From positions 51,936-115,935 of the forward strand of contig JAZNGG010000052.1 in assembly GCA_045576355.1 (NCBI GenBank): a stretch of 64,000 bases of DNA, read 5' to 3'. The notes beneath the pieces are model-generated. The model was not told the origin of the DNA and did no database searches. It saw only the letters and a list, made by a program, of their open reading frames with translations. Numbering within the stretch: position 1 is the stretch's first letter; every line of letters begins with the position of its first letter. This DNA comes from Liminaster sp045576355. Lineage in GTDB: Bacteria > Bacteroidota > Bacteroidia > Bacteroidales > UBA3663. The translations under genes and the position numbers were made by a program. Shown here one piece after another: positions 7,042 to 15,071 of this stretch.

Positions 7042-7062
7042 ACTATTCAACCAATCAACCCT

Positions 7063-7332
7063 ATGGATGCCAAGACACTCACTGCACTGCTCGCCGTCGT
7101 AGCTGCCATCGCCCTCGCGTTTACTGCGCTGCTGCTGCCGCCACCCGGCATCATCGATGAGAGTGCGCTGATACTCATCGCTCAGATTCTCGTCTTCGCC
7201 GCAAGCATCTTTGGCATTGATGCAGCCATCATTTCGAAACTTAAAATTTCGAAGTTGGGCAGCGAGGAGAGAGTTTTAAATAAAAGTAATTCGCAAAAAC
7301 TCCCTTCATCTGAGCAAAATCAGCCATCATAA
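7063..7332 (+). CDS. Small membrane protein of unknown function
   Basis: 89 aa. Two hydrophobic segments (about residues 6-28 and 35-58) are separated by a short PPPGIIDES turn and followed by a polar, basic tail (SKLKISKLG, then Ser/Asn/Gln-rich). The size and two-helix hairpin resemble holin-type or other small inner-membrane proteins, but no family is recognised. It starts 21 nt after the smalltalk stop behind TTCAACCAATCAACCCT, and it is followed by a strong terminator, so it closes the HU operon. In other genomes this operon position is often taken by an N-acetylmuramoyl-alanine amidase, which is absent here. Confidence 0.65.
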   Translation: MDAKTLTALLAVVAAIALAFTALLLPPPGIIDESALILIAQILVFAASIFGIDAAIISKLKISKLGSEERVLNKSNSQKLPSSEQNQPS

Positions 7333-7369
7333 ACCCAAATTTTGACTTTCTTCGCTCAAAACATGCCTC

Positions 7370-7503
7370 TTTTTTACGAAAAACGACCCTAATTTGGGTC
7401 GTTTTTTTGGTAGTTTTCAAATCTGCAATTTGTAATATGTTGATTTTCAGCCTAAAAGCGAAGAGATTGAAAATTGAAAATTGAAAATTAACGAAAAACG
7501 CTA
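7370..7503 (+). repeat. Right arm of inverted repeat pair flanking the HU locus
   Basis: Partner of 4558-4690. The core around the terminator is nearly identical in reverse complement, and similarity fades outward through AATTTTC-type simple sequence to AACGAAAAACGC at the end. Confidence 0.8.
7378..7408 (+). terminator. Rho-independent terminator of the HU operon
   Basis: Stem CGACCC/GGGTCG (extended by A/T pairs on both sides) with loop TAATTT, followed by seven T at 7402-7408. Located 46 nt after the stop of the small membrane protein. Confidence 0.88.
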
Positions 7504-7644
7504 TCTAATCCTTCACCAATACGTGGCAATGAAAATAGCCATTACCCATGGGGCGGGGAAATAAATCTATCGGGCAATCATCCGGGCTGAAATAAAATAA
7601 ATAATTTCAAGGATAACCTTAAACATTCCGGGTCCTCCTCTCTC

Positions 7645-10600
7645 TTACTGCACCGTAAGATTTTCAAACTCCAGAAGCTTAACCCCTTTCTCTTCAGGCT
7701 CAATAATGAGGCTGTAGTCTCCGGCATTGACAAACGTGCCGGTGGTGATGCTGAGCATGCGCCACTTGGCCGGTGTCGTGGGGAATGATAGAGTGCCGCT
7801 GCAGACCTCTCGGCCATCGACCTTAGCCAGCAGACGCCAGCGACAAGAGACGGAGGCAGTGGAGAGATTCTTATAGCGGAAGCGGAAAGCATACTCCTGC
7901 GCCAGTCCTACGCTGAGTAGCCAAGTGACACGCTGCAAGCCCTCTGTGCGTGAGGAAGAGACTTGCGGCAGGTAGGTCTTAGCCTCGCGAGTGTTATGGT
8001 CTGTCGGGAGCAGTTCGGCAGGCATTTTCTCTGCCACCACCGAGGTGACGGTCTGCCAAAAGCCGGCTGAGGGGTTGAGGGGGCTGCGCCCCGCTATGGC
8101 TGATGGCGATGGCGATGGCTTAAGGGGCTGCGCCCTGCTATGGCAGATGGCTATGGCTTTGCTCTTTATTTGGTCATGATCTTCGCGGGTTATTCCCTTT
8201 GGTCGTGGGCTTCGCGGGATGAAAGAGCCATCGGCAAGAGCCGCCACAGCAATGGCACTGATGATGGCCTGTCCGGCACGGACGCGGGGGAATGTGATGT
8301 CGAGTGAGCCGTCTGCATCACTCCGGACTACATAGGTGAGCCGCATGGCTCGATCATGCCCCACGTGCGCCCAAACATCTAAGTTGCGACACACGGTGTC
8401 ACCCTCGATGGCGATGTCCATGAGACGGTAACCCTCGCAGTCTGTCTGCTCGGCAAGGCTCGTCCCCCACCAGGGTTCGAGCAGGTAAAGTTCGACACGA
8501 TAGGTCTGATGAGGCTGGACCGGGAGATGGTAGCTCAAAGCATGACGCCCCCAGCGATAAGTGCCCAATATGGGCCAATGCTCCCGATGGGCATTGAGGA
8601 TGGGATCGGAGGTCTCACCCTGGCTCGCCAGGACGGGCGAGAGTGCGACATCGGCATACTGCGGCAGTGAGGACCAGGAGCGAGATATCAGTGTGTCATC
8701 TGCCGCCCAAAGACGTCCGTAGTTGTCGCGCACGGCATCACCTCCGCAGTTGATGCGATAGAGGTAACAGAGCGAGTCCTCTCCTGCTGTGGGGCGAAGC
8801 AGATCATCGACAGGATGATAGAGCATCTCGACACCGGCAGCCTCGGGCAGCCCTTCGAGGTGGAGGAAGTCGCGGGCTACGATGCGTCGTTTGCCTCTGA
8901 CCTCTGACACGGCAATGGCCGTGAGCACATTGCTCTCGACCATAAAGTCGCTGAATCGGTGTCTTCCCATCTCTGAGTTTTCTGAGACGGCGCAGGAGAT
9001 GCCTCGGTCAGTCAAGGCAGAGAGATCAAAGTCTGCGTCCTCCAGAGCAGAGAGATCGGCTGCATTGACAAGATAGACTTGCTCAACGTTGCTATAGACC
9101 TCTATGGTGGCGCGACGGGGACCACTCTGACGGAAACGATCATTCCATGTATGTGACGCCAGGTAAATCATCGGAGATGTCTCAGGAGCGGTGGAAGCTG
9201 CCTGATACATATAGTAAGCATCAGTGGGTTGCCCCCATGCTGTGAGGATGCCTTTATAGTTATAGGGACCGACTTTGTCTATCATGCGATATGCCTCATC
9301 GGGCTGACGGCGTCCGGGATTGTCATGGCTATTGAATATCCACTGAAATTGTCCGCAAACGCTGTCTTGTGCCTCATAGGTCTGGCGCACCTTGCTGTGC
9401 AGGAGCTGACAGAAACGTTCTTCGCTCCACTGACCTTTGACGACAAAAGTGTCTGAGGGCTCGGTGTGCAAACCAAACGTACGCCATGCACCATATTCAC
9501 CATTGAGGAGCTGGTCGGGACGGCTCAGTTCGTAGGCATAGTTTTCGAGTTTGCCACCATAGGTGCCGCTCCAGTTCTGGACGACATTCCAGTGTGTGCC
9601 GCGCCCGCCATTGCATGTGGTGACGGCGCGCATGGTTCCGACCGTAGGGTCTAACTCACGTATGATTTCGACACACTCGCTGGCAAAATCAGGGGGCAAT
9701 GTACTTTCATTTTGCAAGCCCCAAAGGACATTGGAGGGATTGTTACGACGCTCCTTGACCCACTGGCGAAGCATCTTTTTAAAGTTGGCTCTAAACGCCG
9801 GTGTATCATACCAGATATGGGCTGAGAATTGTGGCCACCAAATGATGCCCTCTGCGTCCCAGATGTCTTGATAGCGTAAGTTATGGGGCTGATGGGCATC
9901 ACGCTGAGCATTGAAGCCCATGGTCTTGATCTGTCTTGCACGAGCCTTAATCTCCTCGACATCAAAGGCATGACTCTGACCCAGGTTATGTTCGTACTCG
10001 CAAGTGCCGTGGATCAACGTGGGCTGACCATTGAGGAAAAATCGGCGGTCGCCGGCGGCGATGATGTGGTCGCCCTCCACATAGTCGCCCTCCCCTCTCA
10101 GGCAAGGCCATGAGGCAGTGCGGATACCGACGCATGTGCGGACCTCGTCGAGGGTGGAGGAAGCCGTGCGGATAAGTGTCCTCATCTTATATAAATAAGG
10201 GTCTGCCGGGCTCCAAAGATGCACAGCCCCTTTTAGGGTAAGAGACTGCTGCTGACGGATGATGCGCGTTTCGCCTGCAGCCAATGTCACCTCGTCGCTC
10301 AGTTTGAAGACACGGATGCCATCGGCATTATTGAGGCGTGTCTGCAACTCGATGGTCACCGGTGTGGCGGTATGATTGGTGACCTCGGTTTCTACAAAGA
10401 GGGAGTCGCAAGATGGGTTATTCCAAACGTGTACTCCAAAAGGCTCTATGCGCACCGGATCGGTTATCTCGAGGCTGATGGGGCGATAGATGCCCAGAGG
10501 TTGAGACCCCTCACTGAAACCCCATTCAGAGGAACATCCTCCACAGACCCAAGGCATGTCGGTTATCATCGAAGGATGATGACAAAGGATGGTGAGTCGG

Positions 10601-12135
10601 TTATTCCCCTCACGGATGGATGCTGTGGCATCGAGAGTGGTGGTCAGTCTGCCCATCGGTGTCCGGCGGCAGAGAGTATCCTGATTGAGGATGACGGTGC
10701 CGTAGCTCCCGAGACCCTCCAGGTAGAGGAAGTAACGTTTGTCAGCTCGCTTACTCTCCAGATGGAAACTACGCTCATAGAGAGCTGTGCCATGGAGATT
10801 ACCATGGGTCAACTGTCGAGCGCCATAATAATCATCCCAGTTATGAGGCAATATGACTCGTCGTGGCTGAGCTAAAGTGGAGTCAGGTGCATCTTTCCCC
10901 TCGACAGCGAGGAGACGTGTCTCCCATCCGTCACAGAGGTCCAACACCTTACGAGGACCAGGCACAGGGGGTTTGGGGAATGAGACGGAGCTTTTGCCCA
11001 TGGGGCGGCTCGTAGCCACGGCGATGCCTCGTTGTGAATGTTCGTTGACAGCACAATAGAAGTGATAGACCACTCCGTCGTGATAGATGACACAACTCTT
11101 GTGGGCAAAGAGATTGTCATAGTCCTTGCTCGGATAGATCAAGTCCTCTCCTTGCCAGTCCTCCCAGTGGATCAAGTCCCGGCTGCAAGCGAAAGTGTTA
11201 TAGGCCTTATAAGGCTTTTCGGGACGAAAGGCAGAGAAGTAAAACATGACATAAAGGTCGTCCATCCGCACTATCTGAGCATCACCGGTGATGACTCCCG
11301 GCTCCTCATGCGTGAAGATGGGGTTACCCTCATATCGCTTCCAGCGCTTCATGTCTCGCGAGAGGGCAATGCCGATGCGCTCCCCTTTGAGTTGATTCTC
11401 CGGATTGCGGCCGCCGGCATTATAATACATGACAAAGGGGGCTCCCAAAGTCTTGGCTTTGTCCCAATAGATCATGCTCTTATATTGGGTCATCTGCTCC
11501 CACCAACCGGCATCTTTATCCCGATAAGAGAGTATCGGGTAATCATAAGACTGCCAGTCATGTGGAGAGGTCAGTAAGTCTCTATCTGTCCAGGCAAGAC
11601 CGATGCTGAGGGGCTCATTGATGGCCTCATAACCGGCACCATGACCGCCGATGTAGGTCATGTAGTTTTTGCCTTTATAGGGTTGTAATTCATAGCTACC
11701 GCCCCAAGTCCAGTCTTGCAAAGCGGGAAAGCCACCTCGCTGACAGGCATCCCAGCGAGCAGTGTCTGTGGGGTACTCCAGGACACGACCTAATGTCTCC
11801 CAATGCAAAAGGTCTTGGCTCGTAGCCAACCATGTCTCATAGCCTTTGCCATCTTGGCCGCCCGATCCATTATAGAGGACATAAGTCATATACCACTGAC
11901 CTTCTTTGCGGAAAACGCTGGGACAATCTATCTGCTCTCGTGTCGATGAAGGACTGATCACCAAGCCATATTTGTAAGGAGTGCGTGCTGCTTCATAGAC
12001 TTTTGCCATCTCTGCCTGAGTGATCGGTAGAGGCTTCGTGGCAGAGGCTTTACTCCTGGCTTGAAGACAAGATGCCGAAAAAATCATCGCAGAACAAAGT
12101 CCTAAGATGGATAACGAAAAACGATACTGAGACAT
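7645..12135 (-). CDS. Secreted fusion enzyme: GH43-like beta-propeller plus GH2 glycosidase
   Basis: 1496 aa with an N-terminal export signal (about 1-27). Residues about 55-375 form a five-bladed propeller of GH43-like type (TREQIDCPSV, repeated W-containing blade motifs, GDAQIVR). Residues about 395-1090 are a GH2 enzyme: sugar-binding domain, Ig-like domain and TIM barrel, with the acid/base in WGLQNES (Glu about 810) and nucleophile in LNGEYGAW (Glu about 880). About 1120-1300 looks malectin-like, and 1398-1496 is a beta-sandwich tail. Residues about 1306-1356 are a low-complexity insertion encoded by a dispersed repeat. The GH2 part suggests exo-beta-glycosidase action on a plant polysaccharide; the substrate is not clear. 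No SusC/SusD neighbours. Confidence 0.85.
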   Translation of the reverse strand: MSQYRFSLSILGLCSAMIFSASCLQARSKASATKPLPITQAEMAKVYEAARTPYKYGLVISPSSTREQIDCPSVFRKEGQWYMTYVLYNGSGGQDGKGYETWLATSQDLLHWETLGRVLEYPTDTARWDACQRGGFPALQDWTWGGSYELQPYKGKNYMTYIGGHGAGYEAINEPLSIGLAWTDRDLLTSPHDWQSYDYPILSYRDKDAGWWEQMTQYKSMIYWDKAKTLGAPFVMYYNAGGRNPENQLKGERIGIALSRDMKRWKRYEGNPIFTHEEPGVITGDAQIVRMDDLYVMFYFSAFRPEKPYKAYNTFACSRDLIHWEDWQGEDLIYPSKDYDNLFAHKSCVIYHDGVVYHFYCAVNEHSQRGIAVATSRPMGKSSVSFPKPPVPGPRKVLDLCDGWETRLLAVEGKDAPDSTLAQPRRVILPHNWDDYYGARQLTHGNLHGTALYERSFHLESKRADKRYFLYLEGLGSYGTVILNQDTLCRRTPMGRLTTTLDATASIREGNNRLTILCHHPSMITDMPWVCGGCSSEWGFSEGSQPLGIYRPISLEITDPVRIEPFGVHVWNNPSCDSLFVETEVTNHTATPVTIELQTRLNNADGIRVFKLSDEVTLAAGETRIIRQQQSLTLKGAVHLWSPADPYLYKMRTLIRTASSTLDEVRTCVGIRTASWPCLRGEGDYVEGDHIIAAGDRRFFLNGQPTLIHGTCEYEHNLGQSHAFDVEEIKARARQIKTMGFNAQRDAHQPHNLRYQDIWDAEGIIWWPQFSAHIWYDTPAFRANFKKMLRQWVKERRNNPSNVLWGLQNESTLPPDFASECVEIIRELDPTVGTMRAVTTCNGGRGTHWNVVQNWSGTYGGKLENYAYELSRPDQLLNGEYGAWRTFGLHTEPSDTFVVKGQWSEERFCQLLHSKVRQTYEAQDSVCGQFQWIFNSHDNPGRRQPDEAYRMIDKVGPYNYKGILTAWGQPTDAYYMYQAASTAPETSPMIYLASHTWNDRFRQSGPRRATIEVYSNVEQVYLVNAADLSALEDADFDLSALTDRGISCAVSENSEMGRHRFSDFMVESNVLTAIAVSEVRGKRRIVARDFLHLEGLPEAAGVEMLYHPVDDLLRPTAGEDSLCYLYRINCGGDAVRDNYGRLWAADDTLISRSWSSLPQYADVALSPVLASQGETSDPILNAHREHWPILGTYRWGRHALSYHLPVQPHQTYRVELYLLEPWWGTSLAEQTDCEGYRLMDIAIEGDTVCRNLDVWAHVGHDRAMRLTYVVRSDADGSLDITFPRVRAGQAIISAIAVAALADGSFIPRSPRPKGITREDHDQIKSKAIAICHSRAQPLKPSPSPSAIAGRSPLNPSAGFWQTVTSVVAEKMPAELLPTDHNTREAKTYLPQVSSSRTEGLQRVTWLLSVGLAQEYAFRFRYKNLSTASVSCRWRLLAKVDGREVCSGTLSFPTTPAKWRMLSITTGTFVNAGDYSLIIEPEEKGVKLLEFENLTVQ
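8069..8219. repeat. Dispersed repeat inserted in frame in the GH2 fusion gene
   Basis: About 150 bp that keep the reading frame and encode roughly 50 residues (HSRAQPLKPSPSPSAIAG and neighbours). The 31 bp at 8090-8120 are identical to 1869-1899 in reverse complement, the 30 bp at 8187-8216 match 2031-2060 with one mismatch, and GGGCTGCGCCC-type words occur twice. The same words are intergenic elsewhere, so this is invasion of a coding sequence by the repeat family. Confidence 0.9.
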
Positions 12136-12297
12136 AATGAATCGTATGATTATTGGTAAGTAATAATATTATAGTTAAAAGGCTATATATGTTTTATGAT
12201 CGGTTATGGATATAAACTTATGTGTGCTTATTGTTATAACTTTTTCATGGCTTAAAGTAGTTACATGATTATAGTTTATTATCTATGCCAGTAATAA

Positions 12298-12966
12298 CTA
12301 TAAAACGATTTTAAGAAGTTCGGCAGGGGTATCAATAATGTGCTGGGGAGCATAGCAGGTCAATTCCTCTTTAAGACGGAACCCCCAGGTTACACCACAG
12401 GCAACAAAACCGGCATTGAGCGCCGTCTGCATATCTACCCCCGAATCTCCGACATAACAGACTTCATCGGGCATAAGCGACTCCCCACAGTGCTCTTGCA
12501 CATCTCTCAAGATATCTCGGATGATGGCTGTGTCGGGCTTGATGGGTATGCCCTCTCTCTGTCCATAAACGGCAACAAAGGGTATATCAGGGAAATAATG
12601 ACCGGCAATCCAAAGGACAGCATCGTGGTACTTATTGGAAGCTATGGCCAACATTACTCCGCGCTCACGCAAGGTTTGCAATACCTCCGAGATGCCCTCA
12701 TAAGGCAAAGTGTGGTCGGCAAGGTGGGCATCATAATATGGCAGAAAGTGTCTCCGCATCCGCTCCACCTCCTCTGCTGTGCGAGCAGCCGGCGGTAAGG
12801 CTCGCTCAAAAAGTTTTCGGACACCATTGCCCACCATGGCAGGGTAACTCTCGATGGGGTGGGTCGGATAGCCCAATTGCTGCAGGGCATAATTCGTACC
12901 ACAAGCAAGGTCCGCGATGGTGTTTAACAACGTGCCATCCAAATCAAATATCACCAGCCGAATCAT
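12298..12966 (-). CDS. HAD-superfamily phosphatase, phosphoglycolate phosphatase type
   Basis: 222 aa. The HAD motif I is VIFDLDGTLL (nucleophile Asp 8, acid Asp 10). Further motifs are IASNK for motif II, KPD for the lysine, and CYVGDSGVDMQTA for the metal-binding aspartates. A helical cap follows motif I, as in Gph/PGP-type enzymes that remove phosphate from 2-phosphoglycolate or similar small molecules. The exact substrate cannot be read from the sequence. It begins 6 nt after the stop of the esterase gene upstream, so the two are probably cotranscribed. Confidence 0.85.
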   Translation of the reverse strand: MIRLVIFDLDGTLLNTIADLACGTNYALQQLGYPTHPIESYPAMVGNGVRKLFERALPPAARTAEEVERMRRHFLPYYDAHLADHTLPYEGISEVLQTLRERGVMLAIASNKYHDAVLWIAGHYFPDIPFVAVYGQREGIPIKPDTAIIRDILRDVQEHCGESLMPDEVCYVGDSGVDMQTALNAGFVACGVTWGFRLKEELTCYAPQHIIDTPAELLKIVL

Positions 12967-12972
12967 AGGTCA

Positions 12973-14313
12973 TCACTTCATCTGACTTTTCAGCCACGTT
13001 AATTGTTTTTTGCGTGTCTCCATGGATACCCAATGCTCATTGATAGGTGTTATCAGAGACTCTTTAGGCGAGGGTAATAAGTTCCAAACCACGTAACTTG
13101 TCGTGGGAGGACATACATTATCGTTATACCCCCAGGTCATATAGACAGGACATTTTACATGGGGAGCAAAGTTGACTACATCGTAATAAGCCAGTGTGCG
13201 GATGACCTCCGGAGTGAGGGTAATGTCTTTGTATTTTACGCCGAAGTGTGGATATCCGCCCGTGCGCCCCTCTTCGGCATAGGCAGACATATCGCTCAGT
13301 GCAGGATGATTGATGGAGGCAGCAGTGATGCGAGGGTCCAAGGCCGCCAATACGATGCCCAAAGCTCCACCCTGACTCGCACCTTGGATGAACATGTTTT
13401 TACCATCCCAATCAGGAAGGGTAACAGCATAATCAACAGCACGCACCAAAGAAGCATAGACTTTCTTCATATAATAGGTGTCACGATCATGTATGCCAAT
13501 AGCAAGATATCCGGTGCCATGATGGTCACCAAAAGCACGACTGATGTCTTTATAGTCGGACTGAGAAAGCGCCGGGTCAATGCCATGTATCTCAAGATCG
13601 ATGCGAATAAAACCCTGCTCAGCATAAAAGAGAGTCTTATTAGGATTCATCGGTTTGACGCCAGCACCCGGAGGAGATATAACTACAGGGTATTTACCGG
13701 ACTTCTTAGGACGGGTCAAATAGCCATAAACGTAGTGTTCACCTGTTTTACGATAACAACGGATTTTGAGTTTAAAACAATCGACTTTATCCGTAGAATA
13801 TTCGGGCGATGGAGTTACATCGACAGAAAGAGGAAGTTGTGATTGTTCCTGCAAGACGCTTTCCCAAAAAGAGAGAAAATCTTTAGGCATCTTTGTGTAA
13901 GGCTTGAGCTCTTCTGGCGAAAACCCCACTTTCAGATGGTTTTTATAACTCTTGCCTTGAAGCATGCACGTCATGACACAATCTCTAAATCCCGGCTTGC
14001 GCATCGTCCCCACGGGTATCCGTGCCTTTCCATTGCGAGTGACAACAGTGCCGGAAGCATCCGGTTTCAGACCATCTGTACCTAATGTATAACGTATCTC
14101 TACTCCATCTTGGGGGATACCATGTTCGAAAATCTGAACATCAATAAAGGCTTTCTCTCCTGTCTTATAAACCCAATCAGCATGGTCGGGAACAGCAGCC
14201 CAATAGACATCAGACTGATTAAAGACATTTTGAGCCATTAAGACATCAGATAACGAAATGCCGAACAAAAAAGAAATAACGAAAATAGAGAACGTCAAAA
14301 ATCGGGTTTTCAT
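12973..14313 (-). CDS. Secreted acetylxylan-esterase-like alpha/beta-hydrolase (CE7/AXE1 type)
   Basis: 446 aa from the ATG at 14313 (MKTRFLTFSIF). The longer frame to 14376 would overlap rsmE and place 21 residues ahead of the signal peptide, so I reject it. A cleavable signal is followed by a beta-rich N-terminal domain and an alpha/beta-hydrolase domain. The catalytic serine is in QGASQGGALG (about residue 313), with the aspartate in GYNDNVCPP and the histidine in NEHW near the end. This order matches the AXE1 family, which removes acetyl groups from xylan fragments or other acetylated sugars. It fits the GH43/GH2 genes around it. It lies 13 nt downstream of rsmE. Confidence 0.82.
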   Translation of the reverse strand: MKTRFLTFSIFVISFLFGISLSDVLMAQNVFNQSDVYWAAVPDHADWVYKTGEKAFIDVQIFEHGIPQDGVEIRYTLGTDGLKPDASGTVVTRNGKARIPVGTMRKPGFRDCVMTCMLQGKSYKNHLKVGFSPEELKPYTKMPKDFLSFWESVLQEQSQLPLSVDVTPSPEYSTDKVDCFKLKIRCYRKTGEHYVYGYLTRPKKSGKYPVVISPPGAGVKPMNPNKTLFYAEQGFIRIDLEIHGIDPALSQSDYKDISRAFGDHHGTGYLAIGIHDRDTYYMKKVYASLVRAVDYAVTLPDWDGKNMFIQGASQGGALGIVLAALDPRITAASINHPALSDMSAYAEEGRTGGYPHFGVKYKDITLTPEVIRTLAYYDVVNFAPHVKCPVYMTWGYNDNVCPPTTSYVVWNLLPSPKESLITPINEHWVSMETRKKQLTWLKSQMK

Positions 14314-14326
14314 ATTAAAGACTGTT

Positions 14327-15037
14327 TTATTTTTTATCCAATGAGTTGATAATATGTACTGTATGGCACGCTGCAAGAGCTGCCGTTTCTGTCCTAAGGC
14401 GACTATCTCCTAAAGATATCGGGACATAGCCGGATGCTATCGCAAGGGAGACCTCTTCTTCGGAAAAATCTCCTTCAGGACCAATGAGAATACGCACCGC
14501 CTCTCCTGCTGTGACTTCGCGACACAGAAGATGTCGCTCTTGATCCTTGTAGCAATGAGCAATAAACTTTTGACCCTCAAAAGGTTCTGTAATATATGTT
14601 TGTATATCGGTCATCTCATCCACACGGGGAAGTGTCGCTTTCAGACTCTGTTTCATGGCAGAGACTGCTATTTTATTCATACGCCCGATTTTCAAATCTT
14701 TGCGTTCTGAAAAGCAACAGCGCAAGGGGGTAAAGCGATCCAACCCCATCTCAACAGCCTTCTCCAAAAACCATTCCGTACGATCCAGATTTTTGGTCGG
14801 AGCAACTCCTATCTCCACACGATACGGACGAGCCGTTTCTGGAGTGCTTTCTATAATCTCTACGACACAATGTTTGGGATGAGCTGCAACAATCCGACAT
14901 CGATAAAACTCCCCTAGCCCATCGACCACCATGATTTCATCACCTTCTCGGAGTCGCAATACTCGCACAGCATGCCCCGACTCTTCCTCTGAGAGTTGGG
15001 GCATGCTGCAGATGTCGGGGACGTAAAACAATTTCAT
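14327..15037 (-). CDS. rsmE: 16S rRNA (uracil-1498-N3)-methyltransferase
   Basis: 236 aa SPOUT-fold methyltransferase that methylates U1498 of 16S rRNA using S-adenosylmethionine. Seen: an N-terminal PUA-like part (HAVRVLRLREGD), then LDRTEWFLEKAVEMG, and the C-terminal knot motifs LIGPEGDFSEEE and SLGDSRLRTETAA, all characteristic of RsmE. Normal length. It follows the transporter gene by 34 nt on the same strand. Confidence 0.94.
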   Translation of the reverse strand: MKLFYVPDICSMPQLSEEESGHAVRVLRLREGDEIMVVDGLGEFYRCRIVAAHPKHCVVEIIESTPETARPYRVEIGVAPTKNLDRTEWFLEKAVEMGLDRFTPLRCCFSERKDLKIGRMNKIAVSAMKQSLKATLPRVDEMTDIQTYITEPFEGQKFIAHCYKDQERHLLCREVTAGEAVRILIGPEGDFSEEEVSLAIASGYVPISLGDSRLRTETAALAACHTVHIINSLDKK

Positions 15038-15071
15038 TGCTTCTCGTTTAGAAATTATTTATGAGGGATTA

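Larger units (their letters stand above)
7333..7644. other. Gap between the HU operon and the GH2 fusion gene
   Basis: Holds the HU operon terminator and the right arm of the inverted repeat pair, including GAAAATT-type simple sequence at about 7468-7490. The rest (7505-7644) shows no gene or clear signal. Confidence 0.7.

Noticed and set aside
7991..8179. Plus-strand frame encoding GLRPAMADGDGDG, a string also found at 1720-1923
   Set aside because: Both are translations of the same dispersed DNA repeat inside or beside other genes; the shared peptide reflects DNA identity, not a protein family.
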